Shown here: positions 1 through 12,531 of the stretch, one piece after another
How positions within the stretch are numbered: position 1 is the stretch's first letter
Layout: the number at the start of each line of letters is the position of its first letter
Assembly (NCBI GenBank): GCA_010094045.1
Contig: ML986659.1
Coordinates: 91,648-155,647 of the forward strand
Length of the DNA: 64,000 bases
Source of the DNA: Lojkania enalia
Lineage: Eukaryota > Ascomycota > Dothideomycetes > Pleosporales
Reading direction: 5' to 3'
Translations under genes and position numbers: made by a program
Notes under the pieces: generated by a model
The model's input: only the letters and a program-made list of their open reading frames with translations
Told to the model about the DNA's origin: nothing
Database searches by the model: none

Positions 1-2886
1 TGCAGCTTGTGTCGTCTTGCAGCACTCAATTCATCCCCTTCATCGAGCTCTCCCTGTACAGCACGAGTGGTTTGTCCCCAATCATAGGCGCCGGGGTCGG
101 TGCCGGAATGCCAATGCATCAGGACCTGGCTAACGCTCAGAGGTATTGTCGTCGGGGGTTTGCTAATCTGGAGGCGTTCGCTGAGGCGGCCAATAGGGCT
201 AGCTGTAAGATTCGATGTGGCTGGTAGAGAGGGTGTGTATATTGACCCTGAAGTTACAGACGGGATAAGTTCCGGTTTCGGGAGGGCGGGATTGAGTGTC
301 GGAAATGATGGGAGATAGCCTTGGGGCCAAGCCGGTGAAGACGGTATTTGTGGGGGCTCCCGCTCTTGAGGTGAAGTGGATAGCAAATTCGAGAGTAAGA
401 CGCCACCGGCCTGAGATGGTCCAGTCTGCTGCAAAGCCGAAGCCTCGGCATCAGGCACGACTTGTTGATGAAAGCAAATGCCTGCTAAAACGACCTTCGC
501 GGCAATAAGTCGTGCCAGACGTTCTTTGCTCTGTCGAGCACGAACAGGAATTTCTTGTGGCAAAGGAGCGATCCAATTCTGAAGTAATATATCATAAATC
601 GACGAGATAGTGTGCTCATGATCGGTCAAAAACATCAAACCACTAACTTCCCCAGATGTTATCCGTCGAAATTGGAATGTATCGGACACCTGTTCAGTAG
701 CAAGAAGATTCTGAAGCTTCGAAGAAGCAGCATCGATATCAGAAACAACAATATCAGATTTAACAATATCAAACCTAATGTGAGTTAGAAACGGGCACTA
801 GCCAACTTATTGCGGTTTACTCACATGGTGCTGCACGAAATTTCCTCCAACCCAGAGTTCTCCAGCAAGAGGTCCTGGAGTCGATCGATGATGACCGACA
901 GTTCCTTAGAACTATTCCAATGATCCTTATTATCCGTCTGCGCAGCGTTCTGCGGCAGCAAAGCATCATACACGCTGCTGAAATCTTCAGTGCAAAGATC
1001 ATCCGAAGTATCCGCATGTGATTTGTCCACTCTTCTCATTTCAGACCATTTTAGTCGTCTATATGGGGTCCTCAGCCGTGAAGTCGCATCTAGGCCGTCC
1101 GGTACAATAAAATCGTCTTCCTCGGTAACGACTGTCGCAGATGGTTCCGGGCGAGGTGGATAAATCATGGTAGTCCAAGAAGGAGGCTCAACAAAACAGC
1201 CTTCACTCGCCTGTGGAATAGAGAAAAGCAGTGCTTCACGGACGCTCAAGTCGGATAGGACTACAGTAGCCCGATAGAAGCAGACACCGTCTGACAAGTA
1301 GATGGATCCAATCCCAGATGGTTTAACTCTATCGGATTCCCTAAACGTCATCCGGTCTACATAGATACTACTGATCCGCTGTAAATTATTGGTTGAATTT
1401 TGCAGTGAGCCATGGAAGTCTAAATCTATGGGGTCGGAACCTGAGATAGGAATAGTTGGTTCAAGCTCATGTCCACGAAACTGAAAGACCGTGAGAAGAC
1501 TGTTTAGACGAGAATATAGAAGGACTAATGACGATCCTTTAGATAGTTAGTATTAGAAGGCAATGCAATGATGTGGAAGTTACCCTCTTCTAACCCTGTA
1601 GGAATGGAAAGGCCCATGCTGATATCGTCGAGGCCTCGAAAGTGAACCCAAGATAGCAAAATCACAACGCCAGCTCTATCACCGCCATTTTCGAGGGCAT
1701 CGTTAAGACACTTTATTTCCAGTAAGAAAAGACGCGACGAAGTTAGGACATAGAAGCGATGCCTTTCCTGTGCGTGCCTCTTTAGATCTAGAATCCAGTC
1801 AGCGGAATGCTTCGGGATGGTCGCAACACATGGAAGTGGTGTTGGTTGGTCCCCTTTGATGTCGATTGCGTTCAAGTATCTCCGATTGCAGACAACGACA
1901 GTATTGACATCCCCAACCCACATTATTCTTGCCCATCCGTCCTGCCGGGCGTGCGGCTCCTCTTCAGCAATTTCTACTCTAGGCAATGAAATAGAGCCTC
2001 GAGCGGAGCAAATGATAGATGTTTGGGATTCACCCCTTGAGCCACCTTCAATGTCCCAAATGCTCCAACCACCAGCTTGGTCCACAATCCCAACTTGGCG
2101 TTGATAATCCGGATTAAAGGCGACGTGAGCGTGAGGTATTCCCCCAGTTTGGAGTATATCTATAGATATGACGGGGCGCGGGTCAATTTTGGACGATGGA
2201 AGCTCGTAGTAGGGGGAGCGCCTCGGTGGCTTGTCTGACTCATAATGGTGTGGACGAAGGATGGCCGTCTTGGTAGGAAAACGAGCCGCGAGGAAGACAG
2301 ACCTATTATCAGACTCTGCGAAGCACAGCTGCTGTAGAGGCGCTGCGTCTTCCGCCCAGTAACCGCTGTCTTCGTCGACCATGGAGAGCCCTTCGATCCA
2401 GATGCCTTTGTCCGTCTCCCATCCTTGTCTCTCTTTTGCAAGCGTGACCAAACGCAGTATAGTTCCGCCTTCTCCAGCTGCAATTGCGGCGACAAATTTC
2501 GAGCGCCGCTTCCTCCCACTTGTGGTTATCGAGCCGAAGGACATTAGATCACCAACGGTTGGGTCATAAGTTCGGGTAACGGACGCGATGGCGGCAGACG
2601 CAGCCTCAAGTTCGGATAGAAGGCCAATGGAGGGGGTGAGCACAGGTTCGCTGCGACTGAGGTCCTTCGCTGCTTGCTGCGTCTCGCGGATTCTTCGCGT
2701 TTGCTCGGGTGGGGTAATGTCCCCGAACCGTTCTGCAGCCGGGAGAACAGTCTTCCAAGAGCCCAATTGGCGCAGTTCATTCCTCTTACCAGGATTGCGT
2801 TTAAAAATCCACGCGTTGTTATCCAAATTATAGATAGGCTGCCCAAAGTGACCAAAATTAAGGTCATTCGGTGAGATTTTAGCCAT
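1..2886 (-). CDS. rrn6: RNA polymerase I-specific initiation factor Rrn6 (partial, C-terminus off the window)
   Basis: Rrn6 is a subunit of the core factor that recruits RNA polymerase I to the rDNA promoter in the nucleolus. I read three exons on the minus strand: 2886-1584, 1524-825 and 774 to the window edge, about 925 residues in all. Intron 1 (1525-1583, 59 bp) has a perfect TACTAAC branch site; intron 2 (775-824, 50 bp) starts GTGAGT and has CTAAC. Both restore frame exactly. The N-terminal block around residues 105-120 (YDPTVGDLMSFGSIT) and the run just after intron 1 (VLLYSRLNSLLTVFQF) are typical of the fungal Rrn6 family, whose N-terminal half is a beta-propeller. The last visible exon is low-complexity, rich in Pro/Ser. 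The start codon ATG at 2886 lies 386 bp from the divergent SPC25 start. The product name is recognition from memory; the stop lies outside the window. Confidence 0.85.
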
Positions 2887-3272
2887 TGGAGTCGAGAAGC
2901 GATTTTCTGGTGTTTACGTTGTGGCAGGACGAGAGCATTATCAACTCTGTAAATGCAATGTTATGATAAAAGCAGCAGTTAGCGGTTCGAGAAGCATGCG
3001 CTCTTTGAATAAAGTGAGATTGAAGTGAAAGTGGAGATCGTCGACCAGATCACCGAGAAAAGTGCTTCCGGGTGGTCCAAGCTCACCCGCGCAACGCCAA
3101 TTCACGTGCTTATACTTGGCCCGCAGTTTCGCCGACGCCGGTGTTTACACCGCAACCGACCAAAACAACTGCGGTATCAACCACCACGTCACGCGCCCAA
3201 TCCCACCGCCAGAACCTATCAGACCTTGTCGCAATCCCGAATCCAGTAGGACTTGCTTCTCCCACGCCTACC
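2887..3272. promoter_or_regulatory. Divergent intergenic region between rrn6 and spc25
   Basis: This 386-bp stretch separates the two divergent start codons and must carry both promoters. It holds several in-frame open stretches upstream of the SPC25 ATG, but these have no protein-like character. No TATA box or known operator stands out. Confidence 0.5.
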
Positions 3273-4128
3273 ATGACAACCTTCGAACCCTCCCTCTCCA
3301 CCAGCATGATGCGCGCCTCTTCGCACGATGTGCCGTCCATGGCCGACCAGCTGCCCTCGATTAACTTCGGCTTCGATGACCTGCGTAATCGCATGAACGC
3401 ATTCACCGCACGCTTCGACGATTTCATCGAGAAAGGACGGAAAAGAGTGCTAGAAGAGCGCAATCAATTCCGGATCAACATCGCCGAAGTCCAAGGTCCG
3501 TAAACACCAAACCCCTCAAACCCTTGTTGCGATCAATATTTATTCCGAATACTTTGTTAGATGCATACTAATTGACGAGACAGAGGACCAGCGTATGAAA
3601 AAGCGCGACATTGAAATCCTGCAACTAAAGCAGACCCAACACAGCCAAACTCTCGCCAAAGAATCCGCCGAAACCGCGGAAATGCATTCCGCCATCAGCA
3701 CCCTAACCACTCAACGCGATGAGCGCCTCGCCCACCGCGATATTCTCAAGTCGCAGATTGCCGAGGTCCAAAAAGCCATCTCCGCCCGCCGCGAGGCACA
3801 ACTCAAGCATCGCCGCTACCTAGACGGCCAGAGCAGGTACAACGAACCCGAGTTAGAGTTCTGGGAGACTTATTTAGGGTTGCGAATCGAGGGGTTAGGA
3901 CAGGTGGATCGGCTGAAGTTCGTGTATACGAATGTTTGTGAGAGGGAATGGGAGCGTGAGGCCTGGTTTGAGTTGGACACGAGTGAGCGGGAGTATAAGG
4001 TCTTGGAGGTGCGGCCGAAGGTTGAGAGGGAGGAGGTGGAGAGAGTTCTTGAGCGGTTGAATGAGACAAGGGACCTAGCAAAGTTTTTGAAGGGGATGAG
4101 AGAGTTGTTCGTTGAGGCGCTGAAATGA
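3273..4128 (+). CDS. spc25: Kinetochore protein Spc25 (Ndc80 complex subunit)
   Basis: Spc25 pairs with Spc24 in the Ndc80 complex, which couples kinetochores to spindle microtubules. There are two exons, 3273-3495 and 3584-4128, giving 255 residues, the usual size for fungal Spc25. The 88-bp intron begins GTCCGT, has a TACTAAT branch site and ends ACAG. Using GTAAAC four bases later as donor would break the frame, so GTCCGT is preferred. Residues ~20-55 (LPSINFGFDDLRNRM onward) and the junction VQ-EDQRMKKRDIEILQLK match the family; residues ~45-150 are coiled coil and the C-terminal ~90 residues form the globular RWD-like Spc25 domain (FWETYLGLRIEG ... LKGMRELFVEA). I chose the ATG at 3273 because the family begins here (MTTFEPSLS). 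It converges on the DHX35-type gene, leaving 200 bp between the stops. Confidence 0.9.
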
Positions 4129-4328
4129 TTGTTTTATACGATAGAACGAGAGATGATTTGATTTTCTATGCATCAGAATTTGGGATTTAACTGTGCGTTT
4201 GGGTAGGCCGCACATATCACTAGTTTCTGAATTGTAGTAAAAATGTGTTCAGGCGTATTGCCTTGCACTCCCTCCCGTCTACAAGTTCCGTTAAGTTGCT
4301 TTTACGTGCTAACGTTTTGTGCCTACCT

Positions 4329-6451
4329 CTACCTAACCCTATAGTACTCCGGCGCATACTCCGTCAACCAATCCATCTCAATTTTCGTAATATCCCTAAT
4401 AAATATCTTATTTTTGGTCTCCATAATCTCATGATAAACCACCCAATCCGCTTTCCGATGCTACTACCCGTCAGCAGTCTAGCCTTCGTCAAGGATTAAG
4501 CATACAACTTACGAACAGGATAGAAGTTGGATGGGCCCAAAGTGTGGTTTCGCCATTCGCGGTTTGGAAGGTTCCGTCAGGTTTCATTCTCGCCGCATGC
4601 GCAAAGAAACCTGTCACGAGGCACCTCCTTATCCGCTCCGAGGGACTATACGAACTTTGCCCACCCGCTCGTCGTACATCAGGAGCGTTCAGCGCGCTCT
4701 CCTGGATCCCGAGTTTCTCTAGATGTCGTTTAAGCTGATTCCGCACGCTGACGGCCTTAACCATAGCTTTGTAGTTGAGAGAATTGCTGCGACACCATTG
4801 TGCATCTTTCTTGCCAGTTGTAACAAAAGCCTCGTAGACGTTGAGGAGGGTAATGTGGTCGCCTTCCTCGACGGCGAATTTGCGCTTCGCCTTATCTAGT
4901 AACTTGATGTTCCCGTCTTGAGACACAAATGCATTACCTTGCAGCGTCGTCATAGCAGCAATATGCAGCATCTCGTATAGGCAGCCGAATTTAGGGCTGT
5001 TAAGTAGGGCCTTTGCGAGCATAGGCTCCAGCGGGAGCTCTGCCATTTGTGCGCCCAAGGGTTTCGTAAGGCGCGCTTCGGAACTAATGGCGCCGAGAGA
5101 GAAGAGCATATCCATCGCACGGATGACAAGTTTTGAGGGCGGGGAAGAGAAGAAGTCAAAGCAGACGATATTTTGAATGCCTAAATTCATGAGCTGGAGG
5201 ATCACGGGAGCGAGATTGCTGCGCTGGATTTCAGGTGGTGTAGATTCTTCAAGGGTGGTGAAAGAGTCTTTGGTGTACAGGCGGTAGCATTTCCCAGGCT
5301 GTGTGCGGCCGGCGCGTCCGCCGCGTTGGGTAGCTGAGGCTTTTGAGACAGGAACAGTTACTAGACGTTCGATGCCGGTTGTTGGGTCATAGGCACGGAG
5401 CTTAACGAAGCCACTATCGATTACATAGACGATGCCGTCGATTGTTATAGAAGCTTCGGCAATGTTGGTTGAGACGATGACTTTTCGTGTGTTCTCTCCG
5501 GCGGCTTGGAAAACGTACATCTGCTGGTCGGCTGGGAGACCAGCGTACAGTGGAAGGGGTTGGAGATTCTGATGATCAGGGCCGAGATCAGTAATGCGGT
5601 CTGCGATTTTGTCGATGGCGTCCTCAATCTCCTCGCGTCCAGTTAGAAAGAGTAGAATATCTCCTTCAGGTTCATTAGTGTGGATGTCCATTACCGTCTC
5701 TACAGCCCGTTCCACGTAATCTGGTACTGGTTCGGCTAGATAAAAGATGTCGACAGGGTACACCCGACCTTGAATGCTAACGATACGTCCATATTCTTCC
5801 TTCGACTTGCCATTGACCTGCTCTGCCGGTCCCGGTGCAAAGAAGTCCAGAAAGTTCTCAGCTTGTAACGTCGCGCTCGAGATCACAACCCTAAGCTCCG
5901 GCCTCTTCCTCATAATCTTCTTCAGCAACCCCAGCAAGATATCCGAGCTCAAACTTCTCTCATGCGCCTCATCGACCATAACAACCGAATACCTAGTCAG
6001 CAAGGGATCAATCAGCATCTCCCTTAACAACAAGCCATCAGTCAGAAACTTAATTCTTGTCTTCGCAGACGTGACGTCTTCAAACCGGATTGAATACCCA
6101 ACTTCCTGGCCCAACTGACACCCTACCTCCTCCGCGACGCGTGCGGCGACTGTAGTAGCGGCTACTCTGCGGGGCTGCTCAGAACTAGCATTCAGACTCC
6201 ATGTTCGGAGTAATTTTTTTACTTACCTGCGTCACCGCGATAACAGATCCGTCAGATGTCCAACCTGCTTGGAATAGGAATTGCGGGATTTGGGTTGTTT
6301 TGCCACTACCTGTGTCACCAATAATGACTGTTAGGGGGTATGTTTCTATTGCGTAGAGAAGTGCGTCTTTTAGTTGGGCGATGGGGAGGAGAGCTGGGGG
6401 CTTGTAGAGCTCTGCTATTAGAGGGGTTTCGAGTTCATCTTCGTCTGCCAT
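4329..6451 (-). CDS. DEAH-box RNA helicase, DHX35-like
   Basis: A DEAH-box ATP-dependent RNA helicase of the spliceosome-related DHX family. Three exons on the minus strand, 6451-6227, 6174-4513 and 4460-4329, give 672 residues. Introns 6175-6226 (GTAAGT...GCAG) and 4461-4512 (GTAAGT, TGCTGAC branch, TAG) keep frame. Motifs in order: I GDTGSGKT (~residue 45), Ia region RRVAATTVAARVAEE, II DEAH, III SAT, V STNIAEASITIDG, VI QRGGRAGR. The winged-helix, HA2/ratchet and OB-fold segments follow, ending in a conserved tail (MDWLTEYAPEYY). The short N-terminus before motif I and the overall length fit DHX35 rather than Prp2/16/22/43, which have long N-terminal extensions or different tails. An upstream TTG is open in frame, but ATG 6451 (MADEDELETPL) is the natural start. 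Confidence 0.85.
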
Positions 6452-6833
6452 GGTTGCTTTGCGGAGTGAAGACAATTATACGAGTTAGGATTGGTGTTTG
6501 ACAAAGATAGGAAGCGCCAACATGCTCTCTATTGAAGTGGGATTGTAGATGAAGTGGATTGTGTCCCAATTGAAAGGTAAGTTCAAGCCTGCAGTTGCTT
6601 ATCGATAGTAAATGCCAAGTCCTTTGCCGAGCCATGGCGTTACTCTTGGGTGGAAGCTTCGGTTTGACTTTCACGTCTCACATGTTCCCGCTATTCAATT
6701 TCGATGGTATCGCGAACAATCTCATTTCGAAAATGTAATTATTTGAGGTAGAATAGGGCTATATCATGCCGATTTCTAGTATCTACAGAAGGGTTCCTAT
6801 CAACGACGCAATGCAATTCCGTCCTTGCGCTGA
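6452..6833. other. Intergenic region, helicase promoter side
   Basis: 382 bp between the helicase start and the stop of the permease gene, both read leftward. It should contain the helicase promoter and the permease 3' UTR. I see no repeat, RNA gene or credible ORF. Confidence 0.5.
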
Positions 6834-8612
6834 CTACTGCCCCTTGCGGACATATTCGACGGGTCCCACGTACTGATGTCGTCCCCGCAGGAGGTAATAC
6901 ACGATGGAAAAGATGATGACCACTCCGTAACCTAACACGGCCCAGTTCATATCGGCAACCTTTGGATTAGGAGCGGACGGGAAGAAGGCAAAAATCCAGA
7001 AGAAAACCAAAAAGATGAGCGCAATGATGTTAATAGGCAAACCCCATTTGCCTAAATTGAACTTGGAAGGGAGCAAAGGCTCTCCTCGAATTCGCTTCAG
7101 TGCGACACAGGAGATGGAAATGATATAGGTAGTCAACATGGCAGCAACACCCAGAGAGATAACTTGCATGAACGCAACGGTAGACCCAATGTTGATGAGC
7201 GATAATAGAAGGACAAAGATGAGGGTTAGAACGACGGCATTGAAAGGAATCTCGAGCGTCGGCGAAATCTGATAAGGTTAGCTTGCTATTGGGCAATTTC
7301 AGCCCCTGACTCACCTGTCCGAAGAAGCTAGAGAAAGGAACACCCTTATCACGAGCAAAGGCGAAAAGTTGACGAGAGTTTGTGGCCATGACGGCAACCG
7401 AAGCGAATACGGCGATGACAAGCATAAGGCAAGTCATACCGGTAGCACCACCGACTGATCCCGTGGTGTTGTAAAATACTTGAATGAAGGGAACTAGACG
7501 TCTAGATTAGTGCAATGTCCTCATTTCCTAGCGTGTCAGCAGTCTCACCTTCAAGCGGGGTCAGCAAAACGCCGAGGGTGTCGGTAACGCAGAAGCAGAA
7601 AGTGATGGCCATGATCCACCCGAGAAGACCATTCACCACCCATGTCCACATCATTGACCGAGGAATAACATATGCGGCATCTCGGACCTCTTCAGCCATG
7701 TGGGCGCCAGCTTCAATACCGACGAAGCAGCTGGCGGCACCCACCAGACCGATCATGACAGCTAAGGGTGTACTACCCCACATCATGTTGTCGGCGAAGA
7801 GTCCAAAGACATCGCTCGCTGGCGCACGATCTGCCATAACCCAGAGTGGAATCTAATGGCGTCAGCGCTGCCATCATGTTGTCATAGCAGTCAACTTACA
7901 AGGACAGCAAAGAAGCCCGCAACATGGAGAATGACTATGATCCCCTCGATCAAAGGAAGCCTCTTCGAGAAGAACGTGTTGAAGAGCAGGCCCAAAGCAA
8001 GGATAGCCCAAATAAGGAGCGTGCCTTGCCATGGCTTAGACTCGTACTCGGGGTGGTTCAGCTTAATCAAACCTTGAACTTGGTGTCCAGCTAGGTAAGT
8101 GACGGTAGCAGTCGCTGTCTGCCAACCCAGTACACCAAGCCATCCGACCATGTAACTCAAGAAGCGTTGACAACTGCGTGGTGCAAATTCCGACACCCAG
8201 TGGTACTGCCCTCCAGATGTTGGTGCCCTAAACGCATTAGTAAATCTCGTAGAATTCCTTCGGTTTCCAAAACCCACATGGAAGCCATTTCCGCCATCGA
8301 CGCGACTACGAAACCGAATCCAATCATGACAATCAAGTACCCCCAGATCAATCCAGCGGTTCCTCCGTTACCTAAGGCGAAGACAGCAGTTGCAAGCTGG
8401 GCTTCCCAGGTTGACAGAATGACCATAGTAAATCCGAGGATTGTGATAGATTTGAAGTTACGTCGAGTTTCCTGACGCTTTCCCATGCGGGCCATGTCGC
8501 GCTTGTCCGCCAAAGTACCCTCCTTCTCAGAGATAAAGGCATTGTCCTCGCCATCTTCAGAATGAAATTGCTCGCTATCGACATGCGACTCCGCAACCTT
8601 AATGTCGGCCAT
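6834..8612 (-). CDS. APC-superfamily permease (GABA/choline/amino-acid type)
   Basis: A plasma-membrane secondary transporter of the fungal amino acid/choline/GABA permease group (Uga4/Hnm1-like). Five exons, 8612-8278, 8227-7900, 7852-7549, 7493-7315 and 7268-6834, give 526 residues, the usual family size. All four introns (46-55 bp) have GT-AG ends and CTAAC/CTGAC/CTAAT branch sites and restore frame. About twelve hydrophobic helices are visible, starting with ITILGFTMVILSTWEAQL. The signature APTSGGQYHWVSEFAP spans the first splice junction, and GIEAGAHMAEEVRDAA carries the conserved E-E(V/I) segment after helix 6. The acidic N-terminus is cytosolic. Substrate cannot be fixed from sequence: choline, GABA and other amines or amino acids are all possible. 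Confidence 0.85.
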
Positions 8613-9993
8613 CTTGCAAGGGAATTCAGGGAGTGACTTTTGTTAAGAGCTTTGGAAAAATGGAAGGCTCAAGGCGCAGACAAGATACAAGGTACCATTC
8701 TTAAATGATTGCACCAAAGTCTCGGCCACGCGAGAGCAACTACCGCTACAGACGCCTTACACACTTTGGGAACGCTACGGGTCAGTAATTGGTTTAGATG
8801 ATGGATGCTGCATGTCTTGATTCATGAGAGGCAGCACTCCCGCGCGCAAATGCACCTCGCCTACCATTTTCGAAGAGGTGGCCTTGCTGGGGCCCTTGTC
8901 GAAACGTTCGAGATTTCGCGCGCCTCTGTGCCTCGGCTGATTCTTGGTTACAGCCGACAACGAAGGATTACATCTGCATTGGCTCAATACAACGTAACAA
9001 GCTGTCGGAATAAGGCAGCGGTGTTTATAGGCTGTTAAGCATTTGATGGATATTAAGTGGTTAGCCACTACCGTAATAGGACTAGCCTCCAGCCAAGGAT
9101 TCCCATGGAACACGATGGTGGCATCTGCGAACTGTGCCGCAATCTAACCTTGTATTATTGCCTGGGGTATTGATTATGCTAACGCCATAATGAGCTTACG
9201 TCTTGAAGCTTCTACGCCGCATTCGCAAGCGCAGAGACAGTCTTGGGCCAAGTTGAACTGAGACGAATGTCCCACGATGCACTTGAAGCGGTCGAGTCTG
9301 CCATCTCTTGCGAGTTTCACAAGCTGTTGTATCACTCCGGTAGTAATATCATTTGAAAAACACAGCTCGGGTCCTGAACGAGTATTGCATGTTGAATTTT
9401 GTGCGCGGAAGCTACGACATATCTTGCCTACTAGGCCCACAAAAACCACGCCGTATGTCATGTTCCGACTCTGGATTTTGATGCAATCTCTTCAACAACC
9501 TTCTCTTCCGGCCAATGGGAAGACACTTAATGGTTTTTTTTTTATCGTATAGACCATGTCCAATAAATTTGCTCAGTGCCTAATGGCCGAGATCGGTGCT
9601 TCCAGTGGGTCCGTCACATCCCGTCTGCTTCATTCTTGTCTTAGGACACGAGCCTGTGAACCTTGTTGGACCTTCTGTAGTTCCGGGCAACATGCTAGGA
9701 CACTCAACCTTGTCAGTGAGCCTGAAGCCACCAAAGGATGCTCTCTGGTGATATGCAACACGCGGCGGTCTGCCGAGGGAAAAACGCAGAAGCGTTCTTC
9801 CTCCAAGAGCCACCTGCTTGATAGAGGCCCTTTTAGTAAGGCTGGCCCAATGACCCGGGACACCAGTGATGAATCCAACACACATGGAGAGCTCTTGTTT
9901 TCATATATATTATCGTAGTACAAACCTCATCTAAGCCCACATCGCTTCGATCATTTGGAACTCTCTTGCTGTCTGCTATATATATAAACCAAG
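8613..9993. other. Intergenic region between divergent membrane-protein genes
   Basis: About 1.4 kb between the divergent permease and the SAT4-type gene. Open frames near 8775-9113 and 9556-9918 give no recognisable protein and lack consistent composition. There is a T10 run near 9533-9542 and a TATATATATA tract at about 9977-9986, just upstream of the SAT4-type start codon. Confidence 0.5.
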
Positions 9994-11331
9994 ATGGATC
10001 CTGCTGAGACAGAACCTATGGTGGTGCCCTGGGATACCTCAGTGGGGAATCGATTTGCCCCTTATACACCAAACAATCATAGCGCCGTGCTGTGGATTGT
10101 TGCTCTTCTTGGATTGGTCTACGTTGTGGGAGTGCTGTTGATCAGAGTATGGATTAAGATCAAGGTTCTCGGGTTCGATGACTGGTTCATCGCCATAAGC
10201 ACGGTAGGTATCACTCGTTTACGTTGAATCTCTGACTGACAGTTATTAGGTTGTTGGCGTTGGCCAATCTATTACTATGCTCAAGGGGTTGGGAAAGGGG
10301 CTTGGGCAAAGACCAGTGAGCGATTCCGATGAGGTATCTGCTGCAAAGGCAAGTCAACCCGCCTCTTCGTAGATTATTTGCTCACTTGTCTTGTATAGTT
10401 AGTTTTTGCAAGCAGAGTCTTGCTACTAATTTCTCTATACCTCGCAAAATGCTCTAGCGTGTTCCTCCTCCGTCGACTATTTGTTCGTCATGATCGAGGT
10501 AACAGCCTGATTTGCGACCTCAGTCTTGGTTTCACCATCTTGTGTGGCATTGCTGCAGTTTTCGCAGGCAATGTTGGCTGCCCGTCCTCGTCAGCCTTAT
10601 CAAATCATTGCGATGGCCAAGTAAGTCACTCACTTCACCCGGCAACCGCCGTCTAATGGCTTGTTAGATCATGCGTTGGAGCATTGTCACGGGCCTTGAC
10701 GTGATTACAGAGGTCGTGGCCTTGATTTTGCCCCCATATTTGGTTTGGCAATTGCAGATGAAGTCTACCTACAAGCTCCGCGTTATTGCAGCGTTCTGTT
10801 TCAGAGCCGGGTACGTATCGGCTACACTATATCTTTTGATTCCCTGCTGACTTACGTAGCACCATCGTCTTCTCCGTCATTTATCTTAACTCCTGGGTTC
10901 ATTATAGCAACGGCGCGCCCTCGCCTTTCAATATCCTCCCCGTTCTTATTTGGCAGCAGGTTCTCCTAGCCTGGTCCCTCATATCTGCTACAATTCCTAA
11001 CCTCAAAGCATTCTTGCAATCGCTTTCAACGAACTGGGGCATTGATTGGGGCTACACTACACATGCTTATGGCACCAATGGGACATTCGAATTGAGCGAA
11101 ATCAAGCGAAGTACACATACAGCTTCGAGAACGGAAAGCGAAGCTCCGTATGCCGCCGAGGCGCGCACTAATGGCACAAAGTTCAAGACTGAGGTGACGA
11201 CAAATGAGTTCGATCGAGGACATAGAACTGAAAATGGTTCTGTTGGAAGCGGCGGAAGTCAGGATCTGATTATTCGAAAGGATACTCAGGTCGTTGTGGA
11301 AACCCATCGCGCAGGTACAAGTTTGTTCTGA
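9994..11331 (+). CDS. SAT4/rhodopsin-domain integral membrane protein
   Basis: A seven-helix fungal membrane protein of the Pezizomycotina-specific SAT4/rhodopsin-domain family; members are often called PTH11-like, and most have no known ligand. Five exons, 9994-10203, 10250-10348, 10399-10620, 10668-10810 and 10860-11331, give 381 residues. Introns are 46-50 bp. Intron 2 (10349-10398) is a GC-AG intron with the usual strong AAG|GCAAGT donor; the others are GT-AG. Seven hydrophobic segments are seen, from AVLWIVALLGLVYVV (~30) to the last helix before PNLKAFL (~270). Family landmarks are GFDDW after helix 1 and the conserved Cys and acidic residues of the loop between helices 4 and 5. The C-terminal ~110 residues are a hydrophilic cytosolic tail. 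Function of this member is unknown. Confidence 0.8.
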
Positions 11332-12531
11332 GCAGAAGAGCAATGTGGATCGATCAGAATAGTAAAACAAGGGGAACTAATCGATCAGATCGGGTCGATC
11401 CGAGATCGTCTTGTTTGCGGCGAAGATGTGAGACAAGATCAAGTTAATGTTGCAACGCTAAGGCGGCGTTAACCAAAAATGTATTTTGGATGTACCACAT
11501 ATAGCCATTTAAAATGAAATGGCCCCGTAGGCCCTCTTCTCTAGCTCCCGTCTCCCACCTTCTGCCATTCCGTCTATGAATTTGTCAACTGAGAGCGGTT
11601 CCCACCGTCTTCTCTCCTCGCCGAATTATTCCACCTAGGCCAGGTGCAGAGGGCTAGGAATTGGCTCCACACCGCTCCTTTCCTCAATCTTTTGGACTGT
11701 CGCCTGCCCTCAGGACTTGGATGCCGTCTGCCGTACCCTACCGCTAAAATCAGGCGCCCGGTGTTCTAAGCGCAGGGATGGAGATCCTCCCCACACGTTC
11801 GGGACGTACAACACTGTCCGCAGTGGGGCCCTTGCGGGGACCTGGATCTTTAACCTCTGCTAAATATCTTTCGATCAATAGTCGAAAATCAATGGGTACC
11901 GTCAAATCGCGTGAGCCAGGTTGCTGAATTCCCAACCGACCCACATCAAATCGCTTGGAGAAATTCTCTCGCCCTGTCCACGCTACCCGGCTGGCGGGCC
12001 TTTTCAGGACACGCTCGGCAAACATCTAACCTTCGTATCCTTTCGTTCGAGTCCAATTTATCAGAACGCATCAGAATTTTCTAGGCTCTATTTGAATCCA
12101 GGTTTGCGATATCGGTGAGTCGAGAGATAGTATTCAGGCACCCAACCGACCATAGCCCATGCAAGCTTTTCACAAAACATTCCCGCTCGATAGTTACCTA
12201 CACACAATCCGAAGCCTTGCAAGGTCCTATCCCGCCTCACTCGTTGAATCTGAATCCTTTCAATCCCACCAACGCTGCGACGCAGCTCACTATCTCCCTA
12301 CTCGGCACGTCCTATATCAGGAGCATACCTAGGGTTCTGCAATCCCGCCTCAAACCCATATCTACGTCTCACTCATACAATCACATCCCGGGTCCTTCTT
12401 CCTCTCGTCCCCAATCCCTCTCTCCGACCCCTTGCGACCCCAAACCCGGGCCGAACATCCCACGTATCCCTGTTCCACCCTCCTTTTATCTCACTTTTTC
12501 CAATCGCGAGGCGCGCATCCAACCCAATGCC
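11332..12531. other. Intergenic region
   Basis: 1.2 kb between the SAT4-type gene and the GNAT gene. The final ~400 bases before the GNAT start are C/T-rich on the plus strand, as in fungal promoters and leaders, and are open in the GNAT frame from about 12115 by composition. A minus-strand open frame at 11750-12025 is not recognisable. No RNA gene or repeat was seen. Confidence 0.4.

Noticed and set aside
1525..1583. Apparent frameshift splitting rrn6 into two ORFs
   Set aside because: A 59-bp intron with GTAACT donor, perfect TACTAAC branch site and TAG acceptor restores frame, so no mutation is needed.
9556..9918. 120-codon frame between the permease and the SAT4-type gene, with overlapping minus-strand frames
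   Set aside because: Several overlapping frames on both strands, no domain, no splice context; chance openness is likelier.
11750..12025. Minus-strand frame upstream of the GNAT gene
   Set aside because: GC-rich promoter-like region gives long chance frames; no family resemblance.
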